This document shows, piece after piece, positions 53,134-61,885 of a DNA stretch of 64,000 bases (position 1 is its first letter; each line of letters begins with the position of its first letter). The DNA comes from Promethearchaeota archaeon Loki_b32 (lineage in GTDB: Archaea > Asgardarchaeota > Lokiarchaeia > Sigyniarchaeales > SOKP01): positions 1 to 64,000 of the forward strand of contig NJBH01000014.1 of the NCBI GenBank assembly GCA_005223125.1, read 5' to 3'. Under the pieces are notes generated by a model, which was not told the origin of the DNA, ran no database searches, and worked only from the letters and a program-made list of their open reading frames with translations. The position numbers and the translations under genes are program-made.

Positions 53134-54456
53134 ATGAGTTCAAAACAAAAAGACCATTTAAATTTGGTAATCATTGGGCATATAGATCATGGAAAATCAA
53201 CCATGATGGGAGCCTTACTCATCGAAACTGGGGCTGTATCTGATAGGGAAGCACGAGAATTAGAAAAACTCGCAAAAGAATACGACCGAGATTCTTGGTC
53301 TTATGCTTTTGTTTTTGATAGATTAAAAGAGGAGAGACAGCGAGGCATTACGATTGATTTAGCTTTCCGTAAGTTTGAAACCAAGTCAAAGTACTTCACA
53401 ATCATCGATGCACCAGGTCATGCAGACTTCGTAAAAAATATGATTACCGGTGCGTCTCAAGCTGATGCTGCCATCCTAGTTGTTTCTGGTAAGAAAGGAG
53501 AAATGGAGGTTGGAATCGCAGCTAATGGACAAACTCGTGAACATGCTTATTTAGCACAAACTTTAGGTGTAAAACAATTAGTTGTCGCTATCAATAAAGC
53601 TGATGTTTACAATTATTCTGAGGAACGATTTAATGAATGCAAGGATTCAGTTGGTGATCTTCTTAAAAGCATTGGTTTCAAGGATGTAAATTACATTCCA
53701 ACCTCAGGAATGGCCATGGATAATTTGTCAAAGAAGAGTGATAAATTATCTTGGTATGATGGTCCAACTTTAATTGATGCAATTGATCAATTTGTCCTTC
53801 CTGAAAAACCAACTGGTAAACCATTAAGGCTTCCTATTCAAGACTCCTATTCAATCAAAGGGACAGGTGTTGTCCCGGTTGGTAGAGTAGAGACCGGAAT
53901 TTTAAAGCAAGGAGATAAAATAGTTATTATGCCAACTGGTTTTGAAGGAGAGGTTCGAAGCATAGAAATGCATCATGAAGAGATTCCACAAGCAATTCCT
54001 GGAGACAACATAGGTTTTAGTATTAGGGGTATTACCCTTCAAGATGCGAGTCGTGGCGATTGTCTTGGCCATCCTAAGGACCCACCTACTGTAATTACAC
54101 CTAATGGAAAATGGACAGGACAAATCATTGTTATTTGGCATCCTACTGCACTTGCTCAAGGTTACACACCAGTAGTTCACGCTCACACAGCACAAGTAGC
54201 AGCAAAGTTTACTAGTCTATTAAAGAAGCTTGATCAAAAAACTGGAGCTGTTATTGAAGATTCTCCAAAGTTTCTCAAGAAAAATGAATCTGCTATTGTT
54301 GAACTACAGCCGATTAAAAAAATGTGCCTTGAAAAATATAACGACTTTCCAGAAATGGGTCGATTTGCTGTACGCGATATGGGAAGAACCGTCGCGGTTG
54401 GGATTGTAAAAGATATAGAAGTAGGTATCGTCAAAGATATTGACACAGACGCATAA
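53134..54456 (+). CDS. tuf: Translation elongation factor EF-1A
   Basis: The 440-residue GTPase has G1 GHIDHGKS (13-20), switch RGITIDLAF, G3 DAPGHADF, G4 NKAD, and domains 2 and 3 (VPVGRVETGILKQGDK, VVHAHTAQV, GRFAVRDMGRTVAVG) of aEF-1A. It brings aminoacyl-tRNA to the ribosome. Two differences stand out. DAPGH is followed by Ala where most EF-1A have Arg. The protein ends with a repeat, VGIVKDIE then VGIVKDID. Strong codon bias fits high expression. Normal neighbours (uS7, uS10) are absent. Confidence 0.93.
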   Translation: MSSKQKDHLNLVIIGHIDHGKSTMMGALLIETGAVSDREARELEKLAKEYDRDSWSYAFVFDRLKEERQRGITIDLAFRKFETKSKYFTIIDAPGHADFVKNMITGASQADAAILVVSGKKGEMEVGIAANGQTREHAYLAQTLGVKQLVVAINKADVYNYSEERFNECKDSVGDLLKSIGFKDVNYIPTSGMAMDNLSKKSDKLSWYDGPTLIDAIDQFVLPEKPTGKPLRLPIQDSYSIKGTGVVPVGRVETGILKQGDKIVIMPTGFEGEVRSIEMHHEEIPQAIPGDNIGFSIRGITLQDASRGDCLGHPKDPPTVITPNGKWTGQIIVIWHPTALAQGYTPVVHAHTAQVAAKFTSLLKKLDQKTGAVIEDSPKFLKKNESAIVELQPIKKMCLEKYNDFPEMGRFAVRDMGRTVAVGIVKDIEVGIVKDIDTDA

Positions 54457-54510
54457 AAAAACTTATATTTGAAATTTTTTATTCTATTATTATTTTTAAT
54501 TGACTATTTT
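54457..54510 (+). terminator. T-rich termination region after EF-1A
   Basis: Several T runs (54476-54481, 54491-54499, 54507-54513) follow the EF-1A stop codon within 60 bases. They are likely to end its transcript, in line with archaeal intrinsic termination. Confidence 0.35.
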
Positions 54511-54705
54511 TTTAATTCTATCAAAATTTTCCGTCAAATTAGGCTTTCTGCATATTTGATAGAATTTTAGTTCATAAATTTTAAATTAAAATTACATTTT
54601 TTTTACATTCTATTGAAATATTCCCATGATACACGAATATTATTTTCTTTTTTGTAGCTTTATTTGCCTTTTCTACATAAGAAGGTTGTATTTAGAAAAG
54701 GTTGA

Positions 54706-55185
54706 TTTAAAGTTCATACAACAAAACAAAAAATTTGCCTATTGGGATTAAGTAGCGTTGGAAAATCATCACTAGTATCTTTACTTCAAGGACGAGAAAG
54801 ACCGAAAGAAAGAAATCCGACAGTAGGATTAGATATTGAGAATTCTGTACTCAATGGGAAAAAGGTGAATATTTGGGATTTTGGAGGCCAAGAACGTTAT
54901 CACTTTATGTGGCAAGATTTCTTAAGAGGTGCAGGCTTGACTGTTTTAGTATGTGATTCTACAGAAGATAATATTGAAAAAACTAAAGACATAATTAAGA
55001 AGTTTTCACGATATATGGATACTAAAATTATTGCTATAGCAAATAAACAAGATCTCCCAGGTGCGTTAAAAGCAAAGAAAGTTCAGAAAAAATTAGGTAT
55101 TCCAACATATGGAATGTCTGCCATCAGATTGGACTTACGAGATAGAATGCGTGAAATTTTGGAATATGAAATTGAAAAAGATTAG
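54706..55185 (+). CDS. Arf-like small GTPase without a standard start codon
   Basis: A compact GTPase has G1 GLSSVGKSS, a switch-I Thr (NPTVGLDIE), G3 WDFGGQERY, and G4 NKQD, closest to Arf/Sar-type GTPases. The first strand KICLLG is encoded upstream of the only TTG in frame (54742), which lies inside that strand and would remove it. The frame opens after a TGA at 54703-54705 and contains TTT AAA GTT CAT ACA ACA AAA CAA AAA ATT before it, with no ATG, GTG or TTG. So translation must begin at a rare codon (GTT or ATT), or the upstream stop or start has been altered. I give the full open region. No N-terminal Gly for myristoylation is seen. Confidence 0.85.
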   Translation, partial: FKVHTTKQKICLLGLSSVGKSSLVSLLQGRERPKERNPTVGLDIENSVLNGKKVNIWDFGGQERYHFMWQDFLRGAGLTVLVCDSTEDNIEKTKDIIKKFSRYMDTKIIAIANKQDLPGALKAKKVQKKLGIPTYGMSAIRLDLRDRMREILEYEIEKD

Positions 55186-55200
55186 ATAAACTTTAAACTC

Positions 55201-55761
55201 TCAAAAAATTTTTCCAATTAAGTGTGCCATTCTCACTGATTCTGGTAATTTGGAATCTATACATATTTTTTCTAAAAGAGACTCGACTTTTTTAACGCTA
55301 ATACCCTTGCAATGAAAAAATAATTTTGATATACCGCCTGCTGTATTTATATCTGTTTTATATAAATTTCCCGCATCAATAATATACCTTAATTTATTAT
55401 CATAAGTATTAGGAAATTTACTTTTTAGAGCATTTTTCACAGAATCAAAATTCACTTCTCGTTCTGTTATAGCGATAATAGGCTTTCCTGTTTCAGTATA
55501 AATATCAGTTAAATTAACAAGATTAAACCCACCAAAAGTGATTGTATGGGTTAAAACATATTGTACGTGTTTTTCATTGTCTCTAACTAGTTTTATTAAT
55601 TTTTCAGTCGCATCGTCACCATCTATCTTTATATCATCTCTTACAACTCTTACCATTCTTGTTCCTTGACAGACTACCCCAATTAATTGAGTTTTTTTAA
55701 CGTCTGTTTTTAACTTAAAAGTTGCATCGTCAAATCCAATTGTTATAGGATTATCTTTCAT
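55201..55761 (-). CDS. DUF99 family protein
   Basis: The 186-residue protein belongs to DUF99 (UPF0215), an archaeal family distantly similar to endonuclease V. Typical segments are IGFDDATFK at the start, TQLIGVVCQGTRM, THTITFGGFNLVNL and SVRMAHLIGKIF at the end. The Asp-Asp pair near residue 10-11 fits the nuclease-like active site. Function is unproven. It follows the RNase III-like gene by 4 bases, so the two are co-transcribed. Confidence 0.87.
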   Translation of the reverse strand: MKDNPITIGFDDATFKLKTDVKKTQLIGVVCQGTRMVRVVRDDIKIDGDDATEKLIKLVRDNEKHVQYVLTHTITFGGFNLVNLTDIYTETGKPIIAITEREVNFDSVKNALKSKFPNTYDNKLRYIIDAGNLYKTDINTAGGISKLFFHCKGISVKKVESLLEKICIDSKLPESVRMAHLIGKIF

Positions 55762-55765
55762 TTTT

Positions 55766-56218
55766 CTAATTTTCAGGAAGAAATTTTTTAATATACTTCA
55801 AAAGGTTAGTAAATGCGATTGTAACTTTTTCGATTTCTTCAGCTCTATTATATAGATCGCCCGAAAGATTGTCTACTAAGAAATTAATAATGTCAGATAG
55901 TGTCATTTTATTACTAAGCCACACATAAGCCAATATAGCTTCAACAGTATCAGCAAGATCATGAGCATTAGCTCTAGTTTTTGCAAATCTTTTCATATCT
56001 GCATTTTTTAGGGCGGACCCTAAAATTATTTTACTTACTTTTTTTCCTGTTCTTATAATTTTATCGTTTTGATTATTATTTGTCAAATAAATGGATTTTG
56101 CCACAGAGTAAGCTAGGTTTACTATTCCATCACCAATTTTTGCCAAACCTTTGTCAGTTCCGATAACCTTTTGCGATTTATTCAAATTTAAATTGTTAAT
56201 TAAAAACTTATAATCCAT
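55766..56218 (-). CDS. RNase III-like domain protein
   Basis: The 150-residue helical protein has an RNase III-like signature: AKIGDGIVNLAYSVAKS and, later, ANAHDLADTVEAILAYVWLS, where the D-x-x-E/D-E-A pattern resembles the catalytic helix of the family. No double-stranded-RNA-binding domain is present, like mini-RNase III. It may process RNA. Its first 18 codons are duplicated just upstream (see the tandem repeat). Confidence 0.7.
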   Translation of the reverse strand: MDYKFLINNLNLNKSQKVIGTDKGLAKIGDGIVNLAYSVAKSIYLTNNNQNDKIIRTGKKVSKIILGSALKNADMKRFAKTRANAHDLADTVEAILAYVWLSNKMTLSDIINFLVDNLSGDLYNRAEEIEKVTIAFTNLLKYIKKFLPEN

Positions 56219-56286
56219 TAAGATAAACCTTTTGCGATTTATTCAAATTTAAATCGTTAATTAAAAACTTGTAATCCATTAAGATA
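56165..56286. repeat. 61-bp tandem duplication over the RNase III-like start
   Basis: Two direct copies, about 56165-56225 and 56226-56286, differ at only about two positions. Each carries the start codon and first codons (MDYKFLIN) of the RNase III-like gene on the minus strand. The upstream copy makes a 23-codon frame that stops before the real gene. It is a recent slippage or recombination duplication and gives the gene a doubled start region. Confidence 0.85.
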
Positions 56287-56290
56287 AATT

Positions 56291-56779
56291 TCAGGTGAGT
56301 TTTTTGAACAATTTTTGGACTTCAATAACCTCTTTTCTTAAGGATTCAATTCCTTTATATAAAATATCTTTAATTTTGTAATCCTTTGAATTTTCAAGAC
56401 GTATAAAGACTGTTGGTGGTTCTATATTAGTTACCTTATAAGCAGCAACATTAACACCCTCTATTAATAGAAGATGTTTGACAAGAATATTAAGTAATCC
56501 ATGTGATTGTCCTTCAAGAAATATTTCATAATCATTTTCGCCTTGAATTTTCTTTATTTCTACATTGAGATATTTATAATCAGGAAATTTTGCTTCTTCT
56601 TCAATCTCAAATTCTTCTTCTTCCTCTTCCATTGTTTCTTCGAGAGATGCGGGTGCTGATACAGACTCCTCTTTTTCTTCGATCTTAGGATAAACACTTT
56701 CAATTTCTTCATCTTCTAATAAATCATCAATATCATCTTCTTCAGTATCTTTTGTTTTGACTGCTTTTTTTTTAGCCAT
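56291..56779 (-). CDS. rpo11: RNA polymerase subunit Rpo11 (RpoL) with an acidic N-terminal extension
   Basis: The last 95 residues (from about 66) are Rpo11: YLNVEIKKIQGENDYEIFLEGQSHGLLNILVKHL, with the G-x-x-H-x-L-L/G-N-x-L assembly motif in shortened form, then VAAYKVTNIEPPTVFIRLE. It pairs with Rpo3 to start polymerase assembly. The first 65 residues are mostly Glu and Asp and are not present in typical Rpo11 (about 90-100 residues), so this is an Asgard-specific or local extension. Confidence 0.9.
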   Translation of the reverse strand: MAKKKAVKTKDTEEDDIDDLLEDEEIESVYPKIEEKEESVSAPASLEETMEEEEEEFEIEEEAKFPDYKYLNVEIKKIQGENDYEIFLEGQSHGLLNILVKHLLLIEGVNVAAYKVTNIEPPTVFIRLENSKDYKIKDILYKGIESLRKEVIEVQKLFKKLT

Positions 56780-56873
56780 TCTTTAACTCCAAATGATTAG
56801 GATTTGATAATCTTAATTAAAAATATACAAAATCAAATAAATTTTTTTTGGTTTTATAAAAAAAACTATTTTC

Positions 56874-57092
56874 TTACAAGTAACGATTTGCTAAATCTTT
56901 TAATCTTTCAGTTGCTAAATACTGGAGATCTCTTGAGCCAAAAAGTGTAATTTTTATGCTTTTTCCTTCAACAGAAACATTTAGATTAAGATAATTTATT
57001 TTTTTCTGAACATCTTCAAGAAATCGAATTACATTATCCAAATTACCGCTATTATTATAGAAATGAATTACTTTTTTACCAGTTTTTCTCAC
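56874..57092 (-). CDS. Small conserved-context archaeal protein
   Basis: The 72-residue protein lies between Csl4 and Rpo11 on the same strand, a position where archaea often have a short gene. It has an alpha/beta pattern (VIRFLEDVQKKI, VSVEGKSIKITLFGSRDLQYLATERLKDLA). A Pcc1-like or RNA-binding KEOPS-type role is possible, but I cannot confirm the family. Confidence 0.65.
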   Translation of the reverse strand: MRKTGKKVIHFYNNSGNLDNVIRFLEDVQKKINYLNLNVSVEGKSIKITLFGSRDLQYLATERLKDLANRYL

Positions 57093-57129
57093 TAATACAC
57101 ACTTAATTTTTGCACAATAAAAAGGGCAA

Positions 57130-57741
57130 TTAAAATCTTAAATTATCACTTACATTTTCAAAATCATTGGCTAATTTCCTTGTTTCTTGGTTTCCACATC
57201 TTTCACATCGGAGCTTATTATACCCTATTTTTATAAGGGGTTTTCCACAGATTACACAATCGGCGTAGATAACTCCAAGATTTTTTCCCGTTGTACTTAA
57301 TTTGTATTCATTGTAATTTTGTTCTACTACACGAGCACGTACGATATCTGTTATTTGAAAGGCATCACGGATTTTTTCAACATATCTGTCTGAAATCTGA
57401 GATACATGAATATTACCAAAATAATGTGAATTAAAATGAATTTTATTATTTATAGTATAAAAACTAATACCAACTGAATATTGACGTGAAAAAAGGATAA
57501 CCCCAATAACCATATCTCCAACTTTAACGATTTTTCTTTCCTTTTCTTGATGGGTACTTATCTCGATTTTTCTTTCTTGCTTATTAATTGAAATCATACC
57601 TGTTTTAGTAGCATAGATTTTTCCTTCTTTAGTAAAGGTAGATTGTTTATCAGGGAGAAATTCCTCTACAACACCGAGATATTCACCTGTAACTGTAATA
57701 TCCCCATCCTTTAGAGATTTTTTACTCAAATATATCAACAA
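57130..57741 (-). CDS. csl4: Exosome RNA-binding subunit Csl4
   Basis: The 203-residue protein has an N-terminal strand-rich domain (VTGEYLGVVEEFLPDKQST), a central S1 domain (VKVGDMVIGVILFSRQYSV, GNIHVSQISDRYVEKIRD) and a C-terminal zinc ribbon (CVICGKPL, CERCGNQE). This is the full Csl4 layout. It caps the archaeal exosome and brings RNA to it. Downstream on the same strand are the small protein and Rpo11, the conserved archaeal order. Confidence 0.93.
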   Translation of the reverse strand: MLIYLSKKSLKDGDITVTGEYLGVVEEFLPDKQSTFTKEGKIYATKTGMISINKQERKIEISTHQEKERKIVKVGDMVIGVILFSRQYSVGISFYTINNKIHFNSHYFGNIHVSQISDRYVEKIRDAFQITDIVRARVVEQNYNEYKLSTTGKNLGVIYADCVICGKPLIKIGYNKLRCERCGNQETRKLANDFENVSDNLRF

Positions 57742-57844
57742 TAGTTTTTTAATTTCTCAAACTCTTTTCTAACTTAAGTAAATAGTATTAAATAAGATAA
57801 ATAAATTTGATGTATCAATTTTAAAAGAGTAAACATTTTTTCGG

Positions 57845-58489
57845 ATGAAATTTAACAAAAAAGAGTTAATTTCTATTATTCAGAACACTGAGACATTCAC
57901 TAGCCCTATAATCGAGTTAGAGCAGTACTCTGTAAATGCTTCCTGTGCTGTAGATATTATATATTATGCTGGTTTTGAATTCAATGACATTAATCAAGCA
58001 TTTGTTTATGATTTAGGTGCTGGAACAGGAAGGTTATCTATTGCAAGTGCCTTTTTCAATGCAAGTTATGTTCTTAGTGTAGACATCGATATAAACGCTT
58101 TAAAAATTTTAAAGAAAAATGTTCATTCTCTTGAATTAGACAATATAATATTTCCCTTATGCGCTGATATTGAGTTCTTTGAAATTTCACAAAGAGCCTT
58201 TTTAAAAAAGGTGAAAGTAACAACTATCATGAATCCTCCTTTTGGAGTGCAAACTAAATATGCAGATAGAATTTTTTTAAAAAAAGCATTTAAATTTTCT
58301 GATATTGTTTATTCTATTCATTTAGCAAATAAGAAAGTCTTTAATTTCATTTCAACCTATATTAACAAGCTAGGCTGGAAAATAGACAATGTACTTCCTT
58401 TCAATATGATTTTAGAAAAGACTTTTCCATTTCATACTCAAAAAACTAAAAAAATTGATGTACATATTTACAGATTTATCAAAAAATAA
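57845..58489 (+). CDS. METTL5-like rRNA adenine methyltransferase
   Basis: The 214-residue Rossmann methyltransferase has LEQYSVNASCAVDI (about 25-38, the L-E-Q-Y-x-T-x-x-x-x-A pattern of METTL5), the SAM loop DLGAGTGRLSI, and the catalytic NPPFGVQTKYADR. METTL5 makes N6-methyladenosine in small-subunit rRNA in eukaryotes together with TRMT112. The archaeal members are presumed to act on rRNA too. It diverges from Csl4 and converges with enolase. Confidence 0.88.
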   Translation: MKFNKKELISIIQNTETFTSPIIELEQYSVNASCAVDIIYYAGFEFNDINQAFVYDLGAGTGRLSIASAFFNASYVLSVDIDINALKILKKNVHSLELDNIIFPLCADIEFFEISQRAFLKKVKVTTIMNPPFGVQTKYADRIFLKKAFKFSDIVYSIHLANKKVFNFISTYINKLGWKIDNVLPFNMILEKTFPFHTQKTKKIDVHIYRFIKK

Positions 58490-58512
58490 AAAAAGGGATT
58501 AATTAGTTAAAA

Positions 58513-59817
58513 TTATATAAATTTTTTCCACGAATCTAAATTTTCTGGGTAAATCGCATTATCTCCTAATATTTCTTCTATTCTTAGCAATTGATTGAAC
58601 TTGCATGTTCGATCTGATCTACATGTAGCACCTGTCTTTAACTGTCCGGTACAGAGTCCAACCGCTAAGTCAGCTATAAATGTATCTTCAGTCTCTCCCG
58701 AACGATGTGAGACCATTATATTAAATCCGTTATCAAAAGACATTTTTGCTGCTTTTATAGCTTCAGTTAATGAACCTATTTGATTCGCCTTGAGTAATAG
58801 TGCATTTCCTGCTTTTTCTTTTATTGCTTTTTCAAGAATTTTAATATTTGTCACAGTTAAATCATCATCAACAATTTGAATACTTTTATCGACTTTAGCG
58901 GTTAAATTTGAGAAGTTTCTAAAATCCTTTTCATCGAAAGGATCCTCAATAGATTTAAATGGATATTCATGGATTAAATCCATATAAAACTCCAGTAATT
59001 GTTCTTCAGAAAGATTTTTACCATCAATATTGTAAGTTCCCTCTTCATAGAATTCGCTTGCTGCAGCATCCATTCCTAACACAAAATCTGTCCCTATAAG
59101 AAATCCTGCGGACTCAATTGCTTCTATTATTATCTCCACAGCTTCTGAAGTTAAAGATAAATTGGGTGCAAATCCTCCCTCGTCCCCAACATTAATCGCA
59201 GAAGGTCCATATTTCTTTCCTAATAATTTCTTTAAATTTTGATACACTTCAGAAGCATTTTGTATAGCTTGGGAAAAAGAATTAGCACCAACAGGTAGAA
59301 TCATAAATTCTTGTATTGATAAATTGTTACCTGCGTGTTCTCCTCCATTTATGATATTACAACAAGGAAGAGGGAGTAAATAATTGTCTCGAGTTTTATT
59401 ATATGCTAAGGTATGGATATGAGCAAAGAGAGGTATTTCCATTAATTGAGAAGCCAATTTTGCAGTAGCTAATGAGACAGATAAAATTGCATTAGCACCT
59501 AAATTACTCTTATTTTCAGTACCATCTATAGAAATCATTTCTTCATCGATCACTAATTGTTCCCTGACATCAAAACCAATTAATTTTTTACCTATTATTT
59601 CATTTACGTTAGATACGGCTTTTAATACATGTTTTCCCATGAATGCTTTTCCACCATCTCGTAGTTCAAGTGCTTCTAAAACTCCCGTGGATGCTCCTGA
59701 GGGAACAGCAGCTCTGGAATAATTTTTTCCTACGAATACATCAGACTCAACAGTAGGATTTCCTCGTGAATCTAAAATCCACCGTGATTTAATTTTAGTA
59801 ATTTTAAAATCAGTCAT
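58513..59817 (-). CDS. eno: Enolase
   Basis: The 434-residue enzyme converts 2-phosphoglycerate and phosphoenolpyruvate. It shows [16 protein letters not shown] at the start, [19 protein letters not shown], metal ligands in [17 protein letters not shown] and [11 protein letters not shown], the Lys in [13 protein letters not shown] and the final [11 protein letters not shown]. All active-site motifs are present. Length is normal. It is divergent from RfcS. Confidence 0.97.
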   Translation of the reverse strand: MTDFKITKIKSRWILDSRGNPTVESDVFVGKNYSRAAVPSGASTGVLEALELRDGGKAFMGKHVLKAVSNVNEIIGKKLIGFDVREQLVIDEEMISIDGTENKSNLGANAILSVSLATAKLASQLMEIPLFAHIHTLAYNKTRDNYLLPLPCCNIINGGEHAGNNLSIQEFMILPVGANSFSQAIQNASEVYQNLKKLLGKKYGPSAINVGDEGGFAPNLSLTSEAVEIIIEAIESAGFLIGTDFVLGMDAAASEFYEEGTYNIDGKNLSEEQLLEFYMDLIHEYPFKSIEDPFDEKDFRNFSNLTAKVDKSIQIVDDDLTVTNIKILEKAIKEKAGNALLLKANQIGSLTEAIKAAKMSFDNGFNIMVSHRSGETEDTFIADLAVGLCTGQLKTGATCRSDRTCKFNQLLRIEEILGDNAIYPENLDSWKKFI

Positions 59818-59921
59818 ATAAATCTCATTGTTTTTTTATGGATATGAATATTAATAAAGAATTAAGCAAATTTAATTCTTAATATATACTAATATAAAAA
59901 TTTAAATCATATTTAAATAGC

Positions 59922-60893
59922 ATGTCAATTGAGAACCGACCATGGGTTGAGAAATATCGCCCTAGATTACTGGATGAAGTAGTAAATCAGCTTGGTATTA
60001 TCAGACGCTTAAAACAATTTATAAAAGATAAGTCTATGCCTCACCTTATTTTTGCGGGGTCCGCAGGAACAGGAAAAACAACTTCTGCTTTAGCTATGGT
60101 CAGAGAATTATATAAACGAGAGATGGTTGTCAATAGGACATATTTAGAATTAAATGCCAGTGATGCTCGTGGTATAGATGTAATTAGAACCTATATAAAA
60201 GATTTTGCAAAAGCACGTCCTCCCGTAAATATTCCATTTAAAGTATTAATTTTAGATGAAGCTGATAACATGACTGCTCCTGCTCAACAAGCTTTAAGAA
60301 GAACTATGGAAAAGTACACAAAGAATTGTCGAATGGTTTTGATATGCAATTATTCAAATAAAATAATCCCACCAATTCAATCTAGGTGTGTAGTGTTTAG
60401 ATTTGCTTCTTTAAATGATAATGATTTAAAAAGTAGGGTAAGATTTGTTGCAAAACAAGAAAATATTACTTTAGCTCCTGGAGGTCTAAATGCTATAATA
60501 GAAGTTTCTCGGGGTGATTGCAGAAGAGCAATAAATTATCTGCAATCCTGTGGCACAATTTCTAAAAAAATTGATCAAGAGATTGTATTTCGTGTTGCAG
60601 GAGAAGTTCCTCCTGATAAAATAAAAGAAATTTTAAATACTGCAATAGAAGGACAATTACAACTATCTATCAAGTTACTTGATGATTTAATTAAAGAATA
60701 TGGGCTTTCAGGTCAAAATATAATAAAAAATTTGCATAGAGAAATTTATGATCTGAAAATTCAAGAAACTTTAAAAATAGAATTATCAAAATTACTAGCT
60801 GAATTTGAATTTCGTTTAAGTCAAGGGGGCACAGAAGAAATTCAGCTACAAGCATTATTGGCTAAAATTGTCTTGTTGCAAAACTCTGAATAA
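59922..60893 (+). CDS. rfcS: Replication factor C small subunit
   Basis: The 323-residue AAA+ clamp loader subunit has the RFC box WVEKYRPRLLDEVV, Walker A AGSAGTGKTT (about 46-55), Walker B LILDEADNM, and sensor region SRCVVFRF, with the C-terminal collar domain. Four copies with one RfcL load PCNA. The gene overlaps the end of truA by 39 bases in the convergent direction. RfcL is not in the window. Confidence 0.96.
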   Translation: MSIENRPWVEKYRPRLLDEVVNQLGIIRRLKQFIKDKSMPHLIFAGSAGTGKTTSALAMVRELYKREMVVNRTYLELNASDARGIDVIRTYIKDFAKARPPVNIPFKVLILDEADNMTAPAQQALRRTMEKYTKNCRMVLICNYSNKIIPPIQSRCVVFRFASLNDNDLKSRVRFVAKQENITLAPGGLNAIIEVSRGDCRRAINYLQSCGTISKKIDQEIVFRVAGEVPPDKIKEILNTAIEGQLQLSIKLLDDLIKEYGLSGQNIIKNLHREIYDLKIQETLKIELSKLLAEFEFRLSQGGTEEIQLQALLAKIVLLQNSE

Positions 60894-61712
60894 ATGACTT
60901 TTAAGACCAAACTTTAAATGTTTCCTTGAGAAAAAGTTATTCATTCTTTCCTTGGATTTTAAATCTTCCACAAATTCGATTTTCTCATTATACATAATAT
61001 CCCATAAAATTAAACCTTCAGGATCAGCTGATTGATAAGAAATTACTTTTGATGTATCAAATAACTCTATGAAATCCTCATAAAGCATCTTTCCTTGACC
61101 GAGATCTAAAATTTTTTTAACCATTCTTCTAATCTGTTGCCTTAAAAACGATTGACTTTTAAATTGAAAGATTAAATAATCATTGTGAATCGAAAATGTA
61201 ACAAAATTCATATCTCTTATAGTATTTATTACGTCCCTTTCTGATTTTGAGAAATTTAAAAAGTCATGACGGCCTTCTAATTGTCTACAAGCTGTTTTTA
61301 ACATTTCTATATTTATCCCTGAAGTTTTTTGAAGATGAGATATTGGTACTGATACAATATATACATAATGTCTCAAAACAGCATCAAATCTAGAAGAGAA
61401 CTCTAAAGGTACCCTTGCATATGCCCAAATACCAATTTCACTTGGTAAAACACTATTAATTTCCATTAATATTGGTTCTTTTTCTAAAATGCATGTGAAA
61501 CAAGCTCCCCGAGCAGATACAAATCGATCAGTTCTGCTGGCAAATTCAAATTCTGAATTTTTAAGCGTACGGATATATCCTCTATTTTCTAACGCACTTA
61601 AGAGTGATTGTTCTATTGTCAAGAAACTAGGTTGTCGTTGCGATCCATAAAATTTTTTTTTTCCTATATAATAAATTTTAAATAGAAACTTAGATTTTGC
61701 CATGGACATCAT
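60855..61712 (-). CDS. truA: tRNA pseudouridine synthase TruA
   Basis: The 285-residue enzyme makes pseudouridine at positions 38-40 of tRNA. The catalytic Asp is in ASRTDRFVSARG (near 59), with the FLRQQIRRMVKKIL segment and Y/F-rich start KIYYIGKKKFYGSQRQPSFLTIE also typical. Its last 39 bases overlap the end of rfcS. A choice of ATG codons exists at the start (three within four codons). Confidence 0.92.
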   Translation of the reverse strand: MMSMAKSKFLFKIYYIGKKKFYGSQRQPSFLTIEQSLLSALENRGYIRTLKNSEFEFASRTDRFVSARGACFTCILEKEPILMEINSVLPSEIGIWAYARVPLEFSSRFDAVLRHYVYIVSVPISHLQKTSGINIEMLKTACRQLEGRHDFLNFSKSERDVINTIRDMNFVTFSIHNDYLIFQFKSQSFLRQQIRRMVKKILDLGQGKMLYEDFIELFDTSKVISYQSADPEGLILWDIMYNEKIEFVEDLKSKERMNNFFSRKHLKFGLKSHLFRVLQQDNFSQ

Positions 61713-61885
61713 ATCTTTAATTTTTTAATAAAAATTCCAAATCACACAAACTCTTTTCATATTATATTGAATTTTACAAAATGTTAGATTAAAGAAAAAG
61801 ATTTTAATCTTAAGCATTTTTTTTATATTCAAAATTTAATTATGGTTATTAAATTAGTTCATCATAAAATTTTAAAAGTTTAATC

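Noticed and set aside
53902-54446. Minus-strand frames within EF-1A
   Set aside because: They are shadows arising from the codon bias of a highly expressed gene.
53134-54456. EF-Tu-like GTPase as the selenocysteine factor SelB
   Set aside because: All three domains and the tail match EF-1A, and the extra C-terminal domain of SelB is absent.
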